Shown here: positions 49,952 through 63,432 of the stretch, one piece after another | Layout: every line of letters begins with the position of its first letter | How positions within the stretch are numbered: position 1 is the stretch's first letter | Assembly: GCA_030620095.1 (NCBI GenBank) | Contig: JAUTXW010000322.1 | Span: forward strand, 1,147,001-1,211,000 | Direction: 5' to 3' | DNA from: Kuschelorhynchus macadamiae | Lineage: Eukaryota; Arthropoda; Insecta; Coleoptera; Curculionidae | Length of the DNA stretch: 64,000 nucleotides | Translations under genes and position numbers: made by a program | Notes under the pieces: model-generated | The model's input: the letters and a program-made list of their open reading frames with translations, nothing else | The model's database searches: none | Told to the model about the DNA's origin: nothing

Positions 49952-49968
49952 CCTAACCTAACCTAACC
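49952..49968. repeat. (CCTAA)3 run at TIR inner edge
   Basis: A short telomere-register pentamer run where the right TIR homology ends. The left TIR lacks it. Confidence 0.6.
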
Positions 49969-50594
49969 AAAGCCTACTTGAGCAAAGATGTTAGTGTTAT
50001 CTGCGGCTGGTCATTTGAACATTTGTGAACATTGTGCAATGTTATTGAGTAGTTTTTACTAATTTTTTGTAGAACTGGATGTTGAATTACATATTGCCTT
50101 TTAACACTATTAATTTTTAATTTTTTACTTTGATAATTCCAAAAAACGTTTAAATATTTTCTCTACGCACTTTTTGCACCTTTAGTAATAACCTAATTAC
50201 AAAGTGTGATACACCGTTGAAAAGAAATACTCTTTTCAAAACTGTTAAAATCGAATATAGCGGCCATAAGAAAAAACAAAATTGATGATGGTTCTAGAAA
50301 ATCGAAACGTCGTATGTAAAATCTGACTTAATAGGTGCACTCTACGTAAAAAGTTGCCTTAATAATGTTCTTACAGATTTTGAAAATTTTCATAAATAAA
50401 TAAATTATAGGACTTTTTCGAAAATGCAGTTTTTTGGTTTTTTCAAAATATCTCAAAAACTAAAAAAGATAGAATCGCGAGCAAAACGGCGTTAAATTAC
50501 AAACATAATTGTCTAAAACTTTCTCCATTTAAACGTTTTTGTAACTATCACGGTTTCCGAGATCCCAATACTGTCATAACCAATTTCGGACACA

Positions 50595-51617
<1,023 letters not shown>

Positions 51618-52655
51618 ACAATTTCAAAAGTTATTAACAAATTAAGATTTAATAAAAATGATTTTAGTTTTTTTTGTAAATTGCTCAAAAACTATTAACA
51701 TTTAAGAACTTTTAATAAAATATTCTTAAAAAGGAAGAAAATTCGAATATATAGGTTTTACTTTTGGAACTCTATCTCTATTATTAATAATTTTAAATTA
51801 ATGTTAAAAATAGAGCTCCACGCGGCGAGCGCTAAGCCGCTAGGATGCCCCAAAGCTGGCCGTAACAAGTATATACAAATTTAAAGTTATTAAATATTAA
51901 TTTAAGAATAAAAAAAATTGATATTATTTTGCCACACAAAGGAACAATATCCCGCTGAAAAATTGTTTTGCTGATTTTTCATAAAATTAGCCTATTGTTA
52001 ATTATTTTTTTAAGTTTTCGTTTGTATTTCAGTTTATATTATTCATTTCATAATTGTTAAACAAACGCCACTTATTTTGTTTCATGAAGACCTTATCATA
52101 ACTATTCTATATGAGATTATGACATTGCCATGTTTTTAATTGTTATGGACTGTTAGGTATTAATTATTGAAGCTAACAAGAAAGTTAATTTTAATTAATT
52201 AAAGACATAACAATATCGTAATCTCATATAGTATAGTTGGGACAAAGTCTCCATGAAGCGGAATAATTTTAGTGGCTTTCGTTTAACAATTATCCGGCTC
52301 AAAATATAAACGACAACTTAAAAAAAAATGTTAAATAGTAATAGGCTCAATTTATGAAAAATTATTGAAAAACTTTTTTCTGGGGGATATTGTTTCTTTA
52401 AGTGTCTAGATAGTTCCATTTTTTTTTTTAATTTTTGAATAAATATTGATTAGTATACGTTTTTTTACATGTTACGGCCGGTTTTGGGGCATCAAAAAAA
52501 TAGAATCCGGAAACCCGCAATTTTTGATTGGAAATTTCTTTCTTTGAGAAGCTTTTTTAAGATTTCTGATAGTTTCCGAGTTATTTGGAAAAACTAAACT
52601 TTTTTTTTATCTTAATTTGTTGATAATTTTGAAATTGTTTTTGTACAGATTTCAA
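51618..52655. repeat. 1-kb foldback element
   Basis: Long imperfect palindrome. The block at 51840-51868 (gatgccccaaagctggccgt) is matched on the other strand at 52470-52495 (gatgccccaaaaccggccgt). The outer parts match as aacaatttcaaaagttatta against aacaatttcaaaattatcaa, and the inner parts as gaaacaatatccc-type sequence and aatctcatatagtatagtt. There is no transposase frame. Confidence 0.75.
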
Positions 52656-53890
52656 ACTTTTGCAGCTATTTTCATACATTGTCATTCCGAACCCAATGAA
52701 CCCACACTCATATTTTTACTAGCGGTAGCCAGAATTAACACTATTTTGAGTTTGTGGACTAGACAATAGAAATATTATACACGAATAAGCCTATTAATGA
52801 TTATTAGCTGTCCAGGCAGACCTTCTTCTGCCTTTTCCGTTAGATGGGGCGATGAGTTTCCAGTAGAATTATAAGAATAAGGGGTGCATTCACCACATCG
52901 TTCAGAAATGTTATTAAAGGAAAACATATTGGTTTTATCGAAAAAATACGCAATAAATAAAAAATAGTGTTGAAAGGTGTCGGTAACCAAACGATCATTT
53001 AAAAAAAAATCATGTAAATTGGTTTCTTACGAACCTGCTGAAAAATCTGGCTTACTGTTTTAAATATGTAGATATTTCAATAAGAGTTAACATAACTCAT
53101 CATTATTATTAATCAAGGCATTCATGAATCTGATTGAACTATGTTTTATATCAATATTTTATTTTTCACGATATTTTTGAGCCCTTGGCGTAAAAAAATA
53201 TTCCTGTACTAATTAATCATGTAAATTATTCTATAACAACACCCAAATATAAAATTTTTAATTTACCTGGAATTAAGGTTAATTTTTACATTATTTTGAG
53301 AACTATAGTAACATATTCCCGACTTATGCGATATACAAAAGAAAATTGTCAATCTCCATCCTAATGAAAAAAATTTGTGACTTCAGCTAAATCACTCTAA
53401 TAAAATATTAAAATGGAGTACTGAAATTTAAAAAAATCCGAATTTCGACATCGTGTATTTCAAAAACTAGTCATATGATTAGGTTATGCCTATGAAAATT
53501 TCTGATCCAGACGTTGAAAACTGGAATATATTAGTAATTAAAAAAAGTTAAGAAACTACAGCATTTCCTTTAAAGCTGCAGGGTTCTTGACGTATGTATA
53601 TTTTGAAAGATTTAAATAGATATGTAAACAATAATCATATACGAAAGTTATATACGTAGTAATTTGGCTTAGTTAAAAGATGTAATTCTATAAGAAAGTA
53701 ATATCTCTAATAATATGATCTAGTTAAAAGTTGTTACACTTTTTCAAGAAAGGTATTTGACATTCGATATATACAATAAAATTAGATATCTACTGAATCG
53801 GAGCTCCTGCTAACTTTATTTTGATATTGATTTCTTGCTTTAGAAATTCCGAGGCAGGGAGCTTTCCTGGCGTAGCGCTTCCTTTTCTTT

Positions 53891-53950
<60 letters not shown>

Positions 53951-55808
53951 CCAATATTCCTTGATTTGCAGCTGAAAAGACTTTTATCTATAGCTGACAG
54001 AGGGCGCTGTTGGTCTTTTGATCCGCGCAAAAAAGATTTGTGAAGGTACCACTTAATGAGTTTTTAATATTTAAGTAACTTCTTAATATTAATAACTAAA
54101 CTCTTTGAGATTCTTTCTACTTTTTGTTAACCATTTAGACAAAATTCTATAAAAATAATATGGTGTCTTAAATATGGATCACAGTTTTTAACATTTGAGT
54201 TTTAAAATATCTCGAAAACAGTTTTTTTTACCGAGTTTAATCAAGAATTACTTTTTGATGCAGAAAATAAATTGTTTTATTTTAAATGTTTAAAATTTTA
54301 AAATTGTTATTTGTTTGTTGCATTGTTAGTGGTAAATTTTATAAATCTCTTCTGCATCTAATGTACTTCTTTGACTTTGGTCAGCATGATTTTCCTCCAA
54401 AAACATGACGAATTACTTGGCTTGGTGCAGCTTTTCCTCCGCTCTGGGCAAAGTCTCTTTTTGATGGCCTGTACATTAATACTGTCTAAATAAAGATGAC
54501 CTATCCCCTTATTGGGAGAACTATAAATGATACACGAAAAATTTAAAGATAAATATTTGTTTGTTTCCTTTGAAGGTTTAGTTTGTTTTATTTAAACAGG
54601 TCCAGCTTTCCTTGGCTGATATAATCTTCGTTATTCAAAAGATGTATAAATTAATACAGATACGGTTTAAAAGCGAGTTAAACGATATACATGTGTACGG
54701 ATATGTAATGCAACGTTTAGGATTTTTTGGAATTAATTTTCAATGTTTTCTAATTTACAAATTAACAGACATAAAGTACTTTTAAACTTTTTTAAATTTT
54801 ACCAATTCAAAAAATACTAATACTCAAGTTTTAAAACATATCAATTACAACGTTGCCATGTTTCGCGTATAGTTTTTTTATTGTTTTAAATGCAAACACT
54901 GGTATATAATATTAAATTTAAATAGATAAATAAATAACAATTTCAAGGCTATATAACAATATGTTAGTATTTTTTTCCATGCCAGAGCTTTCAAATTGTA
55001 TAATTTAAAAAATAACTTTTAGGCACTAATAGTTAATACAAATAATACTATTTCACCCTGGCCCATCTTAATAAAAGTGTTGTTAACTAAAATCAGTCAA
55101 TGAAGACAAGTTTGAATTTTTGTATGGTTTGTATTTAGCTGCATGTTAAAAAACTTTAAACTTTTGTAGTCAAACATTATTTTAGATATTTATGCATAAC
55201 GTCGGCCTCATAGAAAATAATATTAAAAATGATTTTAGATTTAATTTATATTAAATGTTGCTTAAACCTCTAGCTATTAATTATAATACAATATAAAAAC
55301 ATAAATTAATTATACATTTTTAGGTTAAGTAGCTCCATATTATACTAAAAAAAAATTTTAAAGATGGATATTAAACATTGAAAAGAACATTAATAATAAT
55401 ACGCTTGAAGTTGCAAAAACAAGCCTGTTAATAAATTTATAGGATAAATTAAAGATAATAAAGTTAATAGCGATGGAAGTTGGAAAAAATTTACCACTGA
55501 TTTTTTGTTCACTTTGAATAACACTGAATAACAAGAACGGTGCTGTTAAGGGCTTAAGCCATATTAAACTTAGAATTTGTTGTTCAGCTGATTACGTTAA
55601 TTAGTTTCCAAAAGAAATTCACTGTTTAAAAAAATAGGTATATATTTGGAAAACCCTATAGCTTAGATATAGGGTAGCCTTAATAAACTTTGTTTAACTG
55701 TTTATAGATAATTTAAATAAGCTATACAATTTGGAGTATTCCGTTTAAAAATATAACTTTGAAATGTTACTATTTTTTGAAGAACCCTTGCTGATGTACA
55801 TATATCAT
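52656..55808. other. intergenic, no gene seen
   Basis: Contains the (AT)n run at 53896 and a minus-strand patch around 54340-54480 with weak coding-like character that I could not identify. Confidence 0.4.
53896..53948. repeat. (AT)n microsatellite
   Basis: A dinucleotide run. Confidence 0.95.
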
Positions 55809-55973
55809 CTAAGTTATATTAAAAAAAAATCTGCAATTTTAAAACCAGAGACAGACAGGTATGGACGTGCTCTATCCTGTATATTTGAATTCTAAGTTAT
55901 ATTAAAAAAAATCTGCAATTTTAAAACCAGAGACAGACAGATATGGAAGTGCTCTATCCTGTATATTTAAATT
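55809..55973. repeat. tandem duplication, 2 x ~83 bp
   Basis: The unit from ctaagttatattaaaaaaaa through ctatcctgtatattt occurs twice with only a few differences. It contains ccagagacagacag. Confidence 0.88.
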
Positions 55974-56989
55974 ATGTGATGTGCAGTTCCTATGGTTCAG
56001 CTCGTACAAACAATCTCTTCCTTATTTTAAAATTAAAATTCTTTTTTTTACAGAATTTAATATTCTTAAGCTTTCGAACACTTTCATGCAATATACGACC
56101 GAAATTGAAAAACAAGTTTCTTTTTTAAGTTTAAGTGTCTGCTATTCTAGAGTTCACTTTTATTTATGATTACCCAACATCCGACTAAACCCGACTGGGT
56201 TGCATGTCTGATAATATTTTTCCAACAATTTAACCAACAACTCGAATTTCAGTAGCGCCTCGATGAGTTATTTTTTGTGATTTTTTCGTCTGAAAAATAT
56301 ATTTATTCATCCTGCAACTGATATTGTAGATGTGGCTTTCCAATAATTCCTTTTTTTTAAATCTGGAATATCAGACGGCCAGCTCCATTTATTGCAACTT
56401 CCTCTCTCCACCACAGCATCAACTGGAGTCAGGGTGCAAAAATCTAGGAGCGGTATGAGAACGTAAAAATTAACCATATGTCAGTTTATCATAGACACCT
56501 ATAAATACAAAATGTTGATCGTGGGTTCCAGAACTTTTCTTCTTGGTTTTAATTTAAAAAATAAGACCTAGGGAACTTACTCTTTTTTTATTTGTTTCGT
56601 TAATGATAACGTAAAATAATATCATAAATAGTTTGAATAAAAATTATATTAAACCGGTGGCGCACCGAAGGGGGGTTTGGAAGTTAACTCAAGGCCCGAG
56701 AAAATAAACAGGTACTAAATTTTATAATGAACAACACCTTCATGCATGTACCTATATATTTAATTAAGTCGAAAAATCATCAAGATATAATGTTACATCC
56801 GAGCATAACCTAAAAAAAATTAAACTACTAGACAACCAGTATTTTCTATAGATAAATCAAAGGCAGTGAATAATCAAAATTAACACAAAGCGCAAGTAAT
56901 TACCAAAAATCTCCCTATGGTTATTGGCTAGTTTTTATGACAGCAAATACTTTCAGTTTGCGAAATATTTTAGATTAAACATTTTTATT
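55974..56989. other. intergenic, no confident gene
   Basis: A minus-strand patch near 56330-56430 weakly resembles a mariner third-acid region (WPSDIPDL) but is too degraded to call. A short 'ggtggcgcaccgaagggg' terminus-like motif is at about 56655. Confidence 0.35.
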
Positions 56990-57725
56990 ACTTTTACACC
57001 CTCCGAGATTTTTTCTGATCTTTACATTTCAGGGTCCCTAGATTTTGAAAGACATGTTTTCTCAATTCCGTCTGTCTGTCTGTCGGTCTGTCTGTTCGCG
57101 GCATAGCTAAAAAAGTACTTACCCGATTGAAATTTTGGTCAAAACTGACCTGATAACATTTTGACAAAAATCCAGTATGGCAAAACAAAATGGCGGCCTA
57201 GTCAAATGTTAAAAAATTATTTACTAAAAAACTACTTCTCTAATTAAATTCAAATTTTGCACAAAAATTAAGTAAGAATAGATTAGTATTATGTAAGAAT
57301 CAACTGGTAAAATGTTGGTACGAATCCAAGTTGGCAAAACAAAATTGCGGCTTAAGAAAATTTTTAAAAATTCAGCCTGAAAAATAACTACTTAATGGAT
57401 TGATTTCAAATTGTATACTATAACTAACCGTGTTGTAGATGTGAACTACTAAAATTGTGGTAGTAATTTAAGATGGCGGCCAAATAGAATGTTTGTAATC
57501 GTGAAAAAATCACCCGCTTTACATGTTTTCACGTTTTAGCGTCTCTAGGTGCCTAAAAATACGTTTTATGAATTCCGTCGGGTTGTCTGTTTGTCTGTCA
57601 GCGGCGTAGCTTAAAAACAAACACAAATACTTAAACGATTGACTTCAAATGTTAGTCAAAAATTAAGGGTCATGTGGGAATGACCTGGTAAGATATTGGT
57701 AAAAAACCAAGAAGTATTGTGATGC
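56990..57725 (+). repeat. dispersed TGGCGG repeat, copy C
   Basis: Shows the leader (gatctttacatttcagggtc), a clean GTCTGTC run at 57069-57095, units with atggcggcctagtcaaatgt and atccaagttggcaaaac phases, and the second GTCTGTC block near 57585-57600. Confidence 0.8.
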
Positions 57726-58924
57726 TCAGCATTTGGGAAAACAAATTATTTTATACCTTATAAACTTCCTAAATATTACACTGAAAATATTTATTTATTG
57801 GCGGTTTAAAACTCTTATCTTATTCAACATGATAATTATTCTTCTTCCCTGTTTCTCTTTCAACACTCATCTCACAAAATAATACATACAATCAATATCT
57901 ACGAGGATCTCTAGATACTCAAATGCACTGTAATAATAGGGCGCTAGGTGTTCAGACTAACGAGTCTAATGACTTTGATTTTTTAGATGCCCCAAAACAT
58001 TCTCGCTTGGTTGAGAATTTTCGTGTCCTTTTTTGTAATAAAAGAAATAAATCATCGAGAGGGTTTTCAGTTGGAATGTTGCCTAACTTCTGGAAGATAG
58101 AGGAGGTAAAATTCAATTATTTTGTTAATATGTTCTAGACATAAAAAAGAAGGTACCCGTGGCTTAAATATATGCATCTATAAATTAAAAAATCAAAATA
58201 TATATTATCATTTTTTGGTCCAGCCAGCCTGACTTTTATGATCTGAGAAAATTTACATAAATATTTAGAGGCTATAATTTACCAATATGCTACAAAAAAA
58301 AATAAAATCAAATAAATAAATTTAAATATTTATTTTGACAATTTAAATAGCAATAATTATGTTTTATGAAATAATTTATTTTTTTTTGACAAATTATTTT
58401 TGCGCGGCAATTTAATAACTACCTTTACTCTTAGACAGATTCTTCCACTCTTCTACAATAGTGTATTTTGTATATTCGAACAAATTATTTGTTACAGTTT
58501 TTAATCATGATTCCGGTTTACATTTAATCCATGTGACATAACTTGACGCATACATTTTTTCAACAAACTGCACTTGCCAATACGTGTGTATTCAGTTGTT
58601 TTTCAAATAGTGACAATGATGTTAAAGTAGATCGCGTAAAAAAGTTATTAAATAGCATTGTATATTACAGTCACAGGAGACTAACAAAGGCTGTTAAACA
58701 TTAATATAATGTTGTAGAATTAAAATCATATGTAAGTAAGTTGAATGAAACAATGAATCACTACATAATTAAAGTGTGATCATTTAATGTTGCTGTAAAT
58801 GAATATTTTAAAAACCGTAGCAATACTCTAAATATATCTGAAATCAGGTTCCAAATATCATAGTTGGAGGCCCGTGAAACCTAAATAATTGTATTACTTC
58901 CATCATAAAAGTAAAGAAAATCAT
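57726..58924. other. intergenic, no gene recognised
   Basis: A 71-codon frame at 57923-58138 has no recognisable domain. Confidence 0.4.
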
Positions 58925-59100
58925 ACTTGTTTATAGATATTCATTTTCAGAGTCCCCAGGTGCCAGATAACATATTTTTCTGTCTGCATCGGTCAATCTG
59001 TATTCTGTATATATTGCACAAAAATCAAGTGGGATATAATGATAAACTGGTAAGAAGTGGCGGCTTAATAAAATTTTTGAAAGAACAGTTCCCGCCTTTT
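58925..59100 (+). repeat. dispersed TGGCGG repeat, short copy
   Basis: The leader (agagtccccaggtgccagat) is fused directly to the last unit (gtggcggcttaataaaattt), so the middle units have been lost. Confidence 0.65.
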
Positions 59101-59424
59101 CTATGACACTTTCCCTTTAATCAATAAAATCATAACTAGCACAATTGCTTCACTTGAAATTAAAATTATTAAACCATAATTTAGTGATAAGTGTGAAATA
59201 CTAAAAACAAATAAAAGGAAAAAATATAAATAGATAAAATCGGCAAGTTGGCTCTCTCCGGAACTTCCCTTGTTAATCAGTCTTTCCTTTTATCAACAAA
59301 AGTAAAACCTACCACAATTTCTTTATTAATGGATTTTGAGGATTCCAAAATTTATCTAATTTAGTTTGTAGAACGATCTAACACAATATACTAACCTAGA
59401 AGGAAATAAATAGTTCATTTTACT

Positions 59425-60650
59425 TCCCTCCTAAAAAGGGAAGTATTGTAATCGGGAAAAAATCATCTTCCGGGATTTTTTCAGGTATTTATGTTTCAGG
59501 GTCCCTAGATGCCGAAAAACATGTTTTTTTCAATTCGGTATGTTTGTCTGTGTGTCGGTCTGTCTGTTCGCGTCATAGCTAAAAACTACTTACCCGATTG
59601 CCTTCAAATATTGGTCAAAAAGTAAAGGTCATATGAGGATGAACTGCTAACATTTTGATAAACATCCAGTACGGCGAAACAAAATAACGGCTTGGTGAAA
59701 TGTTAAAACAAATTATTACTAAAAACTATTGATCCAAGTTATTTCAAATTCTGGACAACAAAATCAAGTATTTTGTAGGGATCAACTAGCAAAATTTTGG
59801 TACTAATCCAAGATGGCGGAATAAAATGGCGGCTTAATACAATATTTAAAAATTCCTAGTGAAAAACTGCTTAAAGGACTGATTTCAAATTGCGTGTCTT
59901 AACTAAATGTGGTATATAGACAAACTAGTAAAACTCTGGTACTAATTCAAGATGGTGGAATAAAATGGCGGATTTACATATTTTCAGGTTTTAGCGTCTT
60001 TCGATGCCAAAAAATATGTTTTATCAATTCCGTCTGTCGGTTTGTCTGTCTGCCAGTTCGCGGCATAACTTAAAAACGACTCATCAGATTGACTTCAAAT
60101 TTTAGTCAAAAATTAAGGGTGATATGGGGATGACCTGGTAATATTTTGGTAAAAACCAATATTCTGGAACAAGATGGCAGCCTAGTGAAACGTTAAAAAA
60201 ATTATTACTAAAAATCTAATTTTCAAATTTTCTCAAATTTTGCACAAAAATCAAGTCTTACATAGGAATGAACTGGTAACATTTGGTATCAAATTTTGTG
60301 CAAACGTTAAGTGTGATGTAGAGATAAATTGGTAAAGATAGCAGAACAAAATGGGGGTCAGATAATAAAAAAAAATCAACGTTAAAACATCTTATTCAGT
60401 TGAGTTTAAGTTTTGAAGAAAAATTAATGTGATATAGGGGTAAACTGGTACGAAGTCAACGTGACGCAATAAAATGGTGTTGTGTGTGAATGTAAAAACT
60501 AGGTACCTATTGAATTTATTTTAAATTATGCCCAAAAATCAAGTGCAGCATAGGTAGAAACTGGTAAAATATTGGTAGGAACCCAATATGATGGAACAAA
60601 ATGAGGCTCAATAAAAATGTTTGAAAAGATAGTACATATGTATTACTAAA
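59425..60650 (+). repeat. dispersed TGGCGG repeat, long copy B
   Basis: A full-length copy in the same arrangement as copy A: the CTTCCCTCC/AAGGGAAG start, GTCTGTC blocks near 59545 and 60040, several degenerate units of about 130 bp, and the end tgtttgaaaagatagtacat. Comparing A and B defines a family length of about 1.2 kb. Confidence 0.8.
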
Positions 60651-60656
60651 TGACTA

Positions 60657-61004
60657 TGTACGGGGTATCCGAATTTCGATGGTTTTGCGGGGTACCTCCC
60701 TTATTACTGAAGATAGAGAGATGCGGTTTTCGCAACATTATGCTACTTTTTTGTGAAACCAAAGAAGCCATAAAAATTTTTTTCCTAGCCCTCTTCGTTT
60801 TTGAGATACAGAGTGAAATTGAAAATTTTGCGTTTTTAGGTGCCCCTCGTATCTCGATGGCCTGGCAACTTACCGAAAAGGTGAAAATTAACTTCGATAG
60901 AATTTTTTGCGTAGAATCCAGTGGCGTAGTCATTTTTGGCTAGCTACTATCGTTTTCGAGGTATGGACTAAAGTTGGGTGTTTTTAAATTGGATAACCTG
61001 TATA
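60657..61004. repeat. candidate MITE with short TIRs
   Basis: The left end tacggggtatccgaattt and the right end read on the other strand (tacaggttatccaattt) are similar over about 17 bases. Interior similarity is weak. It may be a MITE, or the left sequence may be the TIR of the transposase copy that follows. Confidence 0.4.
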
Positions 61005-61288
61005 TTTTTTAGTATTTGGTTTCAGCTCATTTTTAGCTTCTCAAAAATATATAACACTTCATATTTATTTCAATCCGGTATCGACAATTAAGTCAATTTA
61101 AAGAAATTTTAATGTTTTTCTAGTAGGCCATGCAAATTGTGTGTTAATTTTCTGAATCTGAATTATCTGTACCAAAGTTTGTTATAATAGCATTATTAAA
61201 CAATAAATCAGTTAACAAAGATTCATACTATTTAATTTTTACGCTAGGGAAACACATAAACATCTAAGAAAACTACTAAAAACACATA

Positions 61289-62335
61289 TTATAAACTAAA
61301 AATATATACATATGACAGATACTGTTCGAACTGTTCCCCATTATACCTTATACACATATCACACATCTTTCTTATTCTTAGTGCGTTAAGGATAATTATT
61401 TGGCGAGCTTGTAAATATCTAAAGGCTCTTCTTGAGTCGTTTTGTAGATCTTTGATCGTGTGGTGTTGCCTTTGGTAGATGATGCCTTCAAAATATCTCC
61501 ATAGAAAAAAGTCTAGGACCGACAAATGTGGCGACCTAGGCGGCCATCTTACAGCCCTATTTGTACCAATCCAGCGACCTGGAAATTCATTTTCTAAAAA
61601 CGTACGAACAGTCCGTGTATTATGCGCTGGGGCACCATCCTGCTGAAGAAAAATATCTTGTAATTGTGCCAAACGAATATTATCTAATAAATCAAGAAGC
61701 GTATTTTCCAGTATCTCTGGGTACCGGTTTCTAGTAAGAGTACCGTTATAAATGACATACCTTATTTTTGTGCCAAGGATAAAGCAGGACACGCTAAATC
61801 CCAACCTGCCTTGTTGTTCGCGTGGAAATATAACGTGTTCATTTTCTTTGGACCAGTATCTATTATTGTGTCGATTTAGAATACCTGCACTTGAGATATA
61901 TACCTCGTCAGACCATATAACTGTTCTTTCGAAATTTATTTCGGTATTAGTCATACGAATGTACCAATTGCAGAAATCTATGCGACGCTGTGCATCTCCC
62001 GGGTGCAAATGGTGCACACAACTTATATTTATATGGTTTAAAATGGTATTTTTTTAGAATAGTCTGCACTGTTGACTTAGGTACTCCCACTTCATCCTCG
62101 ACTTTTTGACAGGAAGTTAACGGATTGATTGCAACGGCAGCTAAAACATTAATGTCTCCAGTTTTCCGATTTTCTTTGTAATATGATTTCGGTCCGGTAC
62201 TTTGAATGATCCGTGATTGATCAGATTTACTTTTATTCTTGAAAATGTTTTTTTATCGGGCTGTCTTCGTTCTGGGTATCTATAAGGAATAAATGCATAT
62301 TTACAGATATATAGAGTATGGAACGACATATTCAA
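61289..62335 (-). pseudogene. mariner-superfamily transposase, truncated and inactive
   Basis: Same family as the copy at 48.7-49.9 kb. The N-terminal part (62335-62141) keeps RYPERRQPDKKTFSR but lacks the usual start region. The main frame (62017-61289) has VIWSDEVYI with the first Asp, FLQQDGAPAH with the second, and RSPHLSVLDFFLW where the third catalytic Asp is His. I count 36 residues between the second and third positions, as in the other copy. The element's 5' end stops near 62340, where the virus-like block begins, and no right TIR is visible. Confidence 0.85.
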
Positions 62336-62357
62336 AATAAATTAAATTGAATTATAG

Positions 62358-62568
62358 TAGAGGGGATTGGGGGGTTAGTCTCGCTCCCCCACCACTTTTT
62401 TCATTGGTCTCCCACTTCCCGCGCCTGTCCCTGCCACGCCTACTTGACTCTGCTTGATTCTGATTGGTCTTCCCACTCTTACGTGTGCATCCGGAGGGAG
62501 ATGTTTTATTTAAGCGCTAGCAGCCAACCTAACAGATCAATTCATTTTCATCTCTTAAATTTAGTCAG
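62358..62568 (+). promoter_or_regulatory. GC-richer promoter block of virus-like gene
   Basis: Clearly richer in GC than its surroundings. It contains a G-run and C-run able to pair (ggggggttag...ctccccc), two copies of ATTGGTCT (reverse CCAAT boxes) about 60 bp apart, a TATTTAA box at 62507-62513 and a TCATT initiator-like site about 30 nt further on. The first ATG is at 62569, implying a very short 5' UTR. Insect parvovirus promoters use a TATA plus initiator layout of this kind. The role of the G/C-rich part as a viral terminal repeat is only a guess. Confidence 0.55.
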
Positions 62569-63169
62569 ATGGGTTCGTTGAATACAGTACCTACCGAAGA
62601 TATTATTGAACGTGTTGGTGAAGTTATTTGTTTAGCACTAACGGCGCCATTGTGGGACATTCCGGTGGGTGATCTAAAATATATTCCTCTTAATTACTTA
62701 AGAAGATTTGTAGAGTCAGTGGAGTTGTTACAAATTTGGGAAAAGCTACCAGAACGCTATAGACGTGACAAGAAATTACAGTTAAATTTACCGTGTTATA
62801 CTCATCATAACCAAGAGGGTGACTGTATAGATGGACCACCGCGATCTATAAAAAGGTGTTGTGGTCATGTGCAAGTTAGTGAAAGCTGTTAAAAAGTTAA
62901 GTAAAGAATTCTACTTGTTATCATTTTCTTATTGTCAGGATTCTATGCAAAGCAGACCACAATGGTGTCATTATTACGAGAAACTATCGAATGAGTATGC
63001 GAGTGCTGCATCTGCATGTGACAAATATTGTGAAACATTAGATTTAATACAACTTATTCATGACATAAGGGGATTGGGATTTGGTTATCATCTTCTTAAA
63101 TTGAAAAAATATATTGAAGATCCCGTTCTATTGAAAGACATTTTAAAAGAGGAAGAACTTTTAGTGTAA
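62569..63169 (+). CDS. densovirus NS3-like gene with a 64-nt intron (endogenous viral candidate)
   Basis: Resembles, from memory of the family, the NS3 non-structural protein of insect densoviruses (Parvoviridae), chiefly through a Cys/His cluster near residues 76-100 containing CIDGPPRSIKRC. I could not verify this by search. Read directly, the frame stops at 62892 and a second frame runs to 63169. However, a good donor (CAA|GTTAGT at 62875) and acceptor (TTCTTATTGTCAG ending at 62938) define a 64-nt intron. The exon before it is exactly 102 codons, and the exon after it continues in the second frame for 76 residues (178 in total). The start follows the promoter directly. It is not obviously broken if spliced. 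Confidence 0.45.
62875..62938 (+). other. predicted 64-nt GT-AG intron
   Basis: GTTAGTG donor, pyrimidine-rich TCATTTTCTTATTGTCAG acceptor, phase 0. Its removal exactly links the two coding frames. The length is typical of insect introns. Confidence 0.6.
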
Positions 63170-63171
63170 TC

Positions 63172-63360
63172 ATGGAGGAAGTTGTTAGAGAAATGTATGA
63201 AGAATTCATAATGTCTAAAGCTTGCTCTGAGTTTTTTGCGTTTGACGGACAAAGCAGTGAAGCTCAAAACATTACTGTTTATTTGCACTATATGGAACAT
63301 GCAGAATTATGTGAACTAGCTGCTAAGGCATGTATAGATTTTCTTAAAAGTAAAAATTAA
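63172..63360 (+). CDS. small acidic ORF, 62 aa, unrecognised
   Basis: Starts 2 nt after the stop of the NS3-like gene, in a different frame. The peptide (MEEVVREMYEEFIMS, then HYMEHAELCELAAKACIDFL) is acidic and looks helical. I do not recognise it. It could be a downstream cistron, an alternative exon, or the displaced C-terminus of the gene before it. Confidence 0.5.
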   Translation: MEEVVREMYEEFIMSKACSEFFAFDGQSSEAQNITVYLHYMEHAELCELAAKACIDFLKSKN

Positions 63361-63432
63361 AGAAAATTTATACATGATTTAAAACAATTAGTGTTAAGCG
63401 AGCATATATTATGTATAAAGGAATATTTAACC

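Noticed and set aside
25871..49968. AGGTT/CCTAA pentamer runs as interstitial telomere remnants
   Set aside because: Only three units each, and such runs are common in insect DNA.
54340..54480. Coding-like minus-strand patch
   Set aside because: Short, broken, and no domain could be identified.
56330..56480. Possible mariner third-acid motif (WPSDIPDL)
   Set aside because: Surrounding residues do not support the family; likely chance or too decayed.
60646..60943. Long frames on both strands
   Set aside because: Opposite-strand frames over the same MITE-like sequence; no protein signature on either.
62861..63169. Independent gene starting at the ATG at 62861
   Set aside because: The intron at 62875-62938 explains this frame better as the second exon of the gene starting at 62569.
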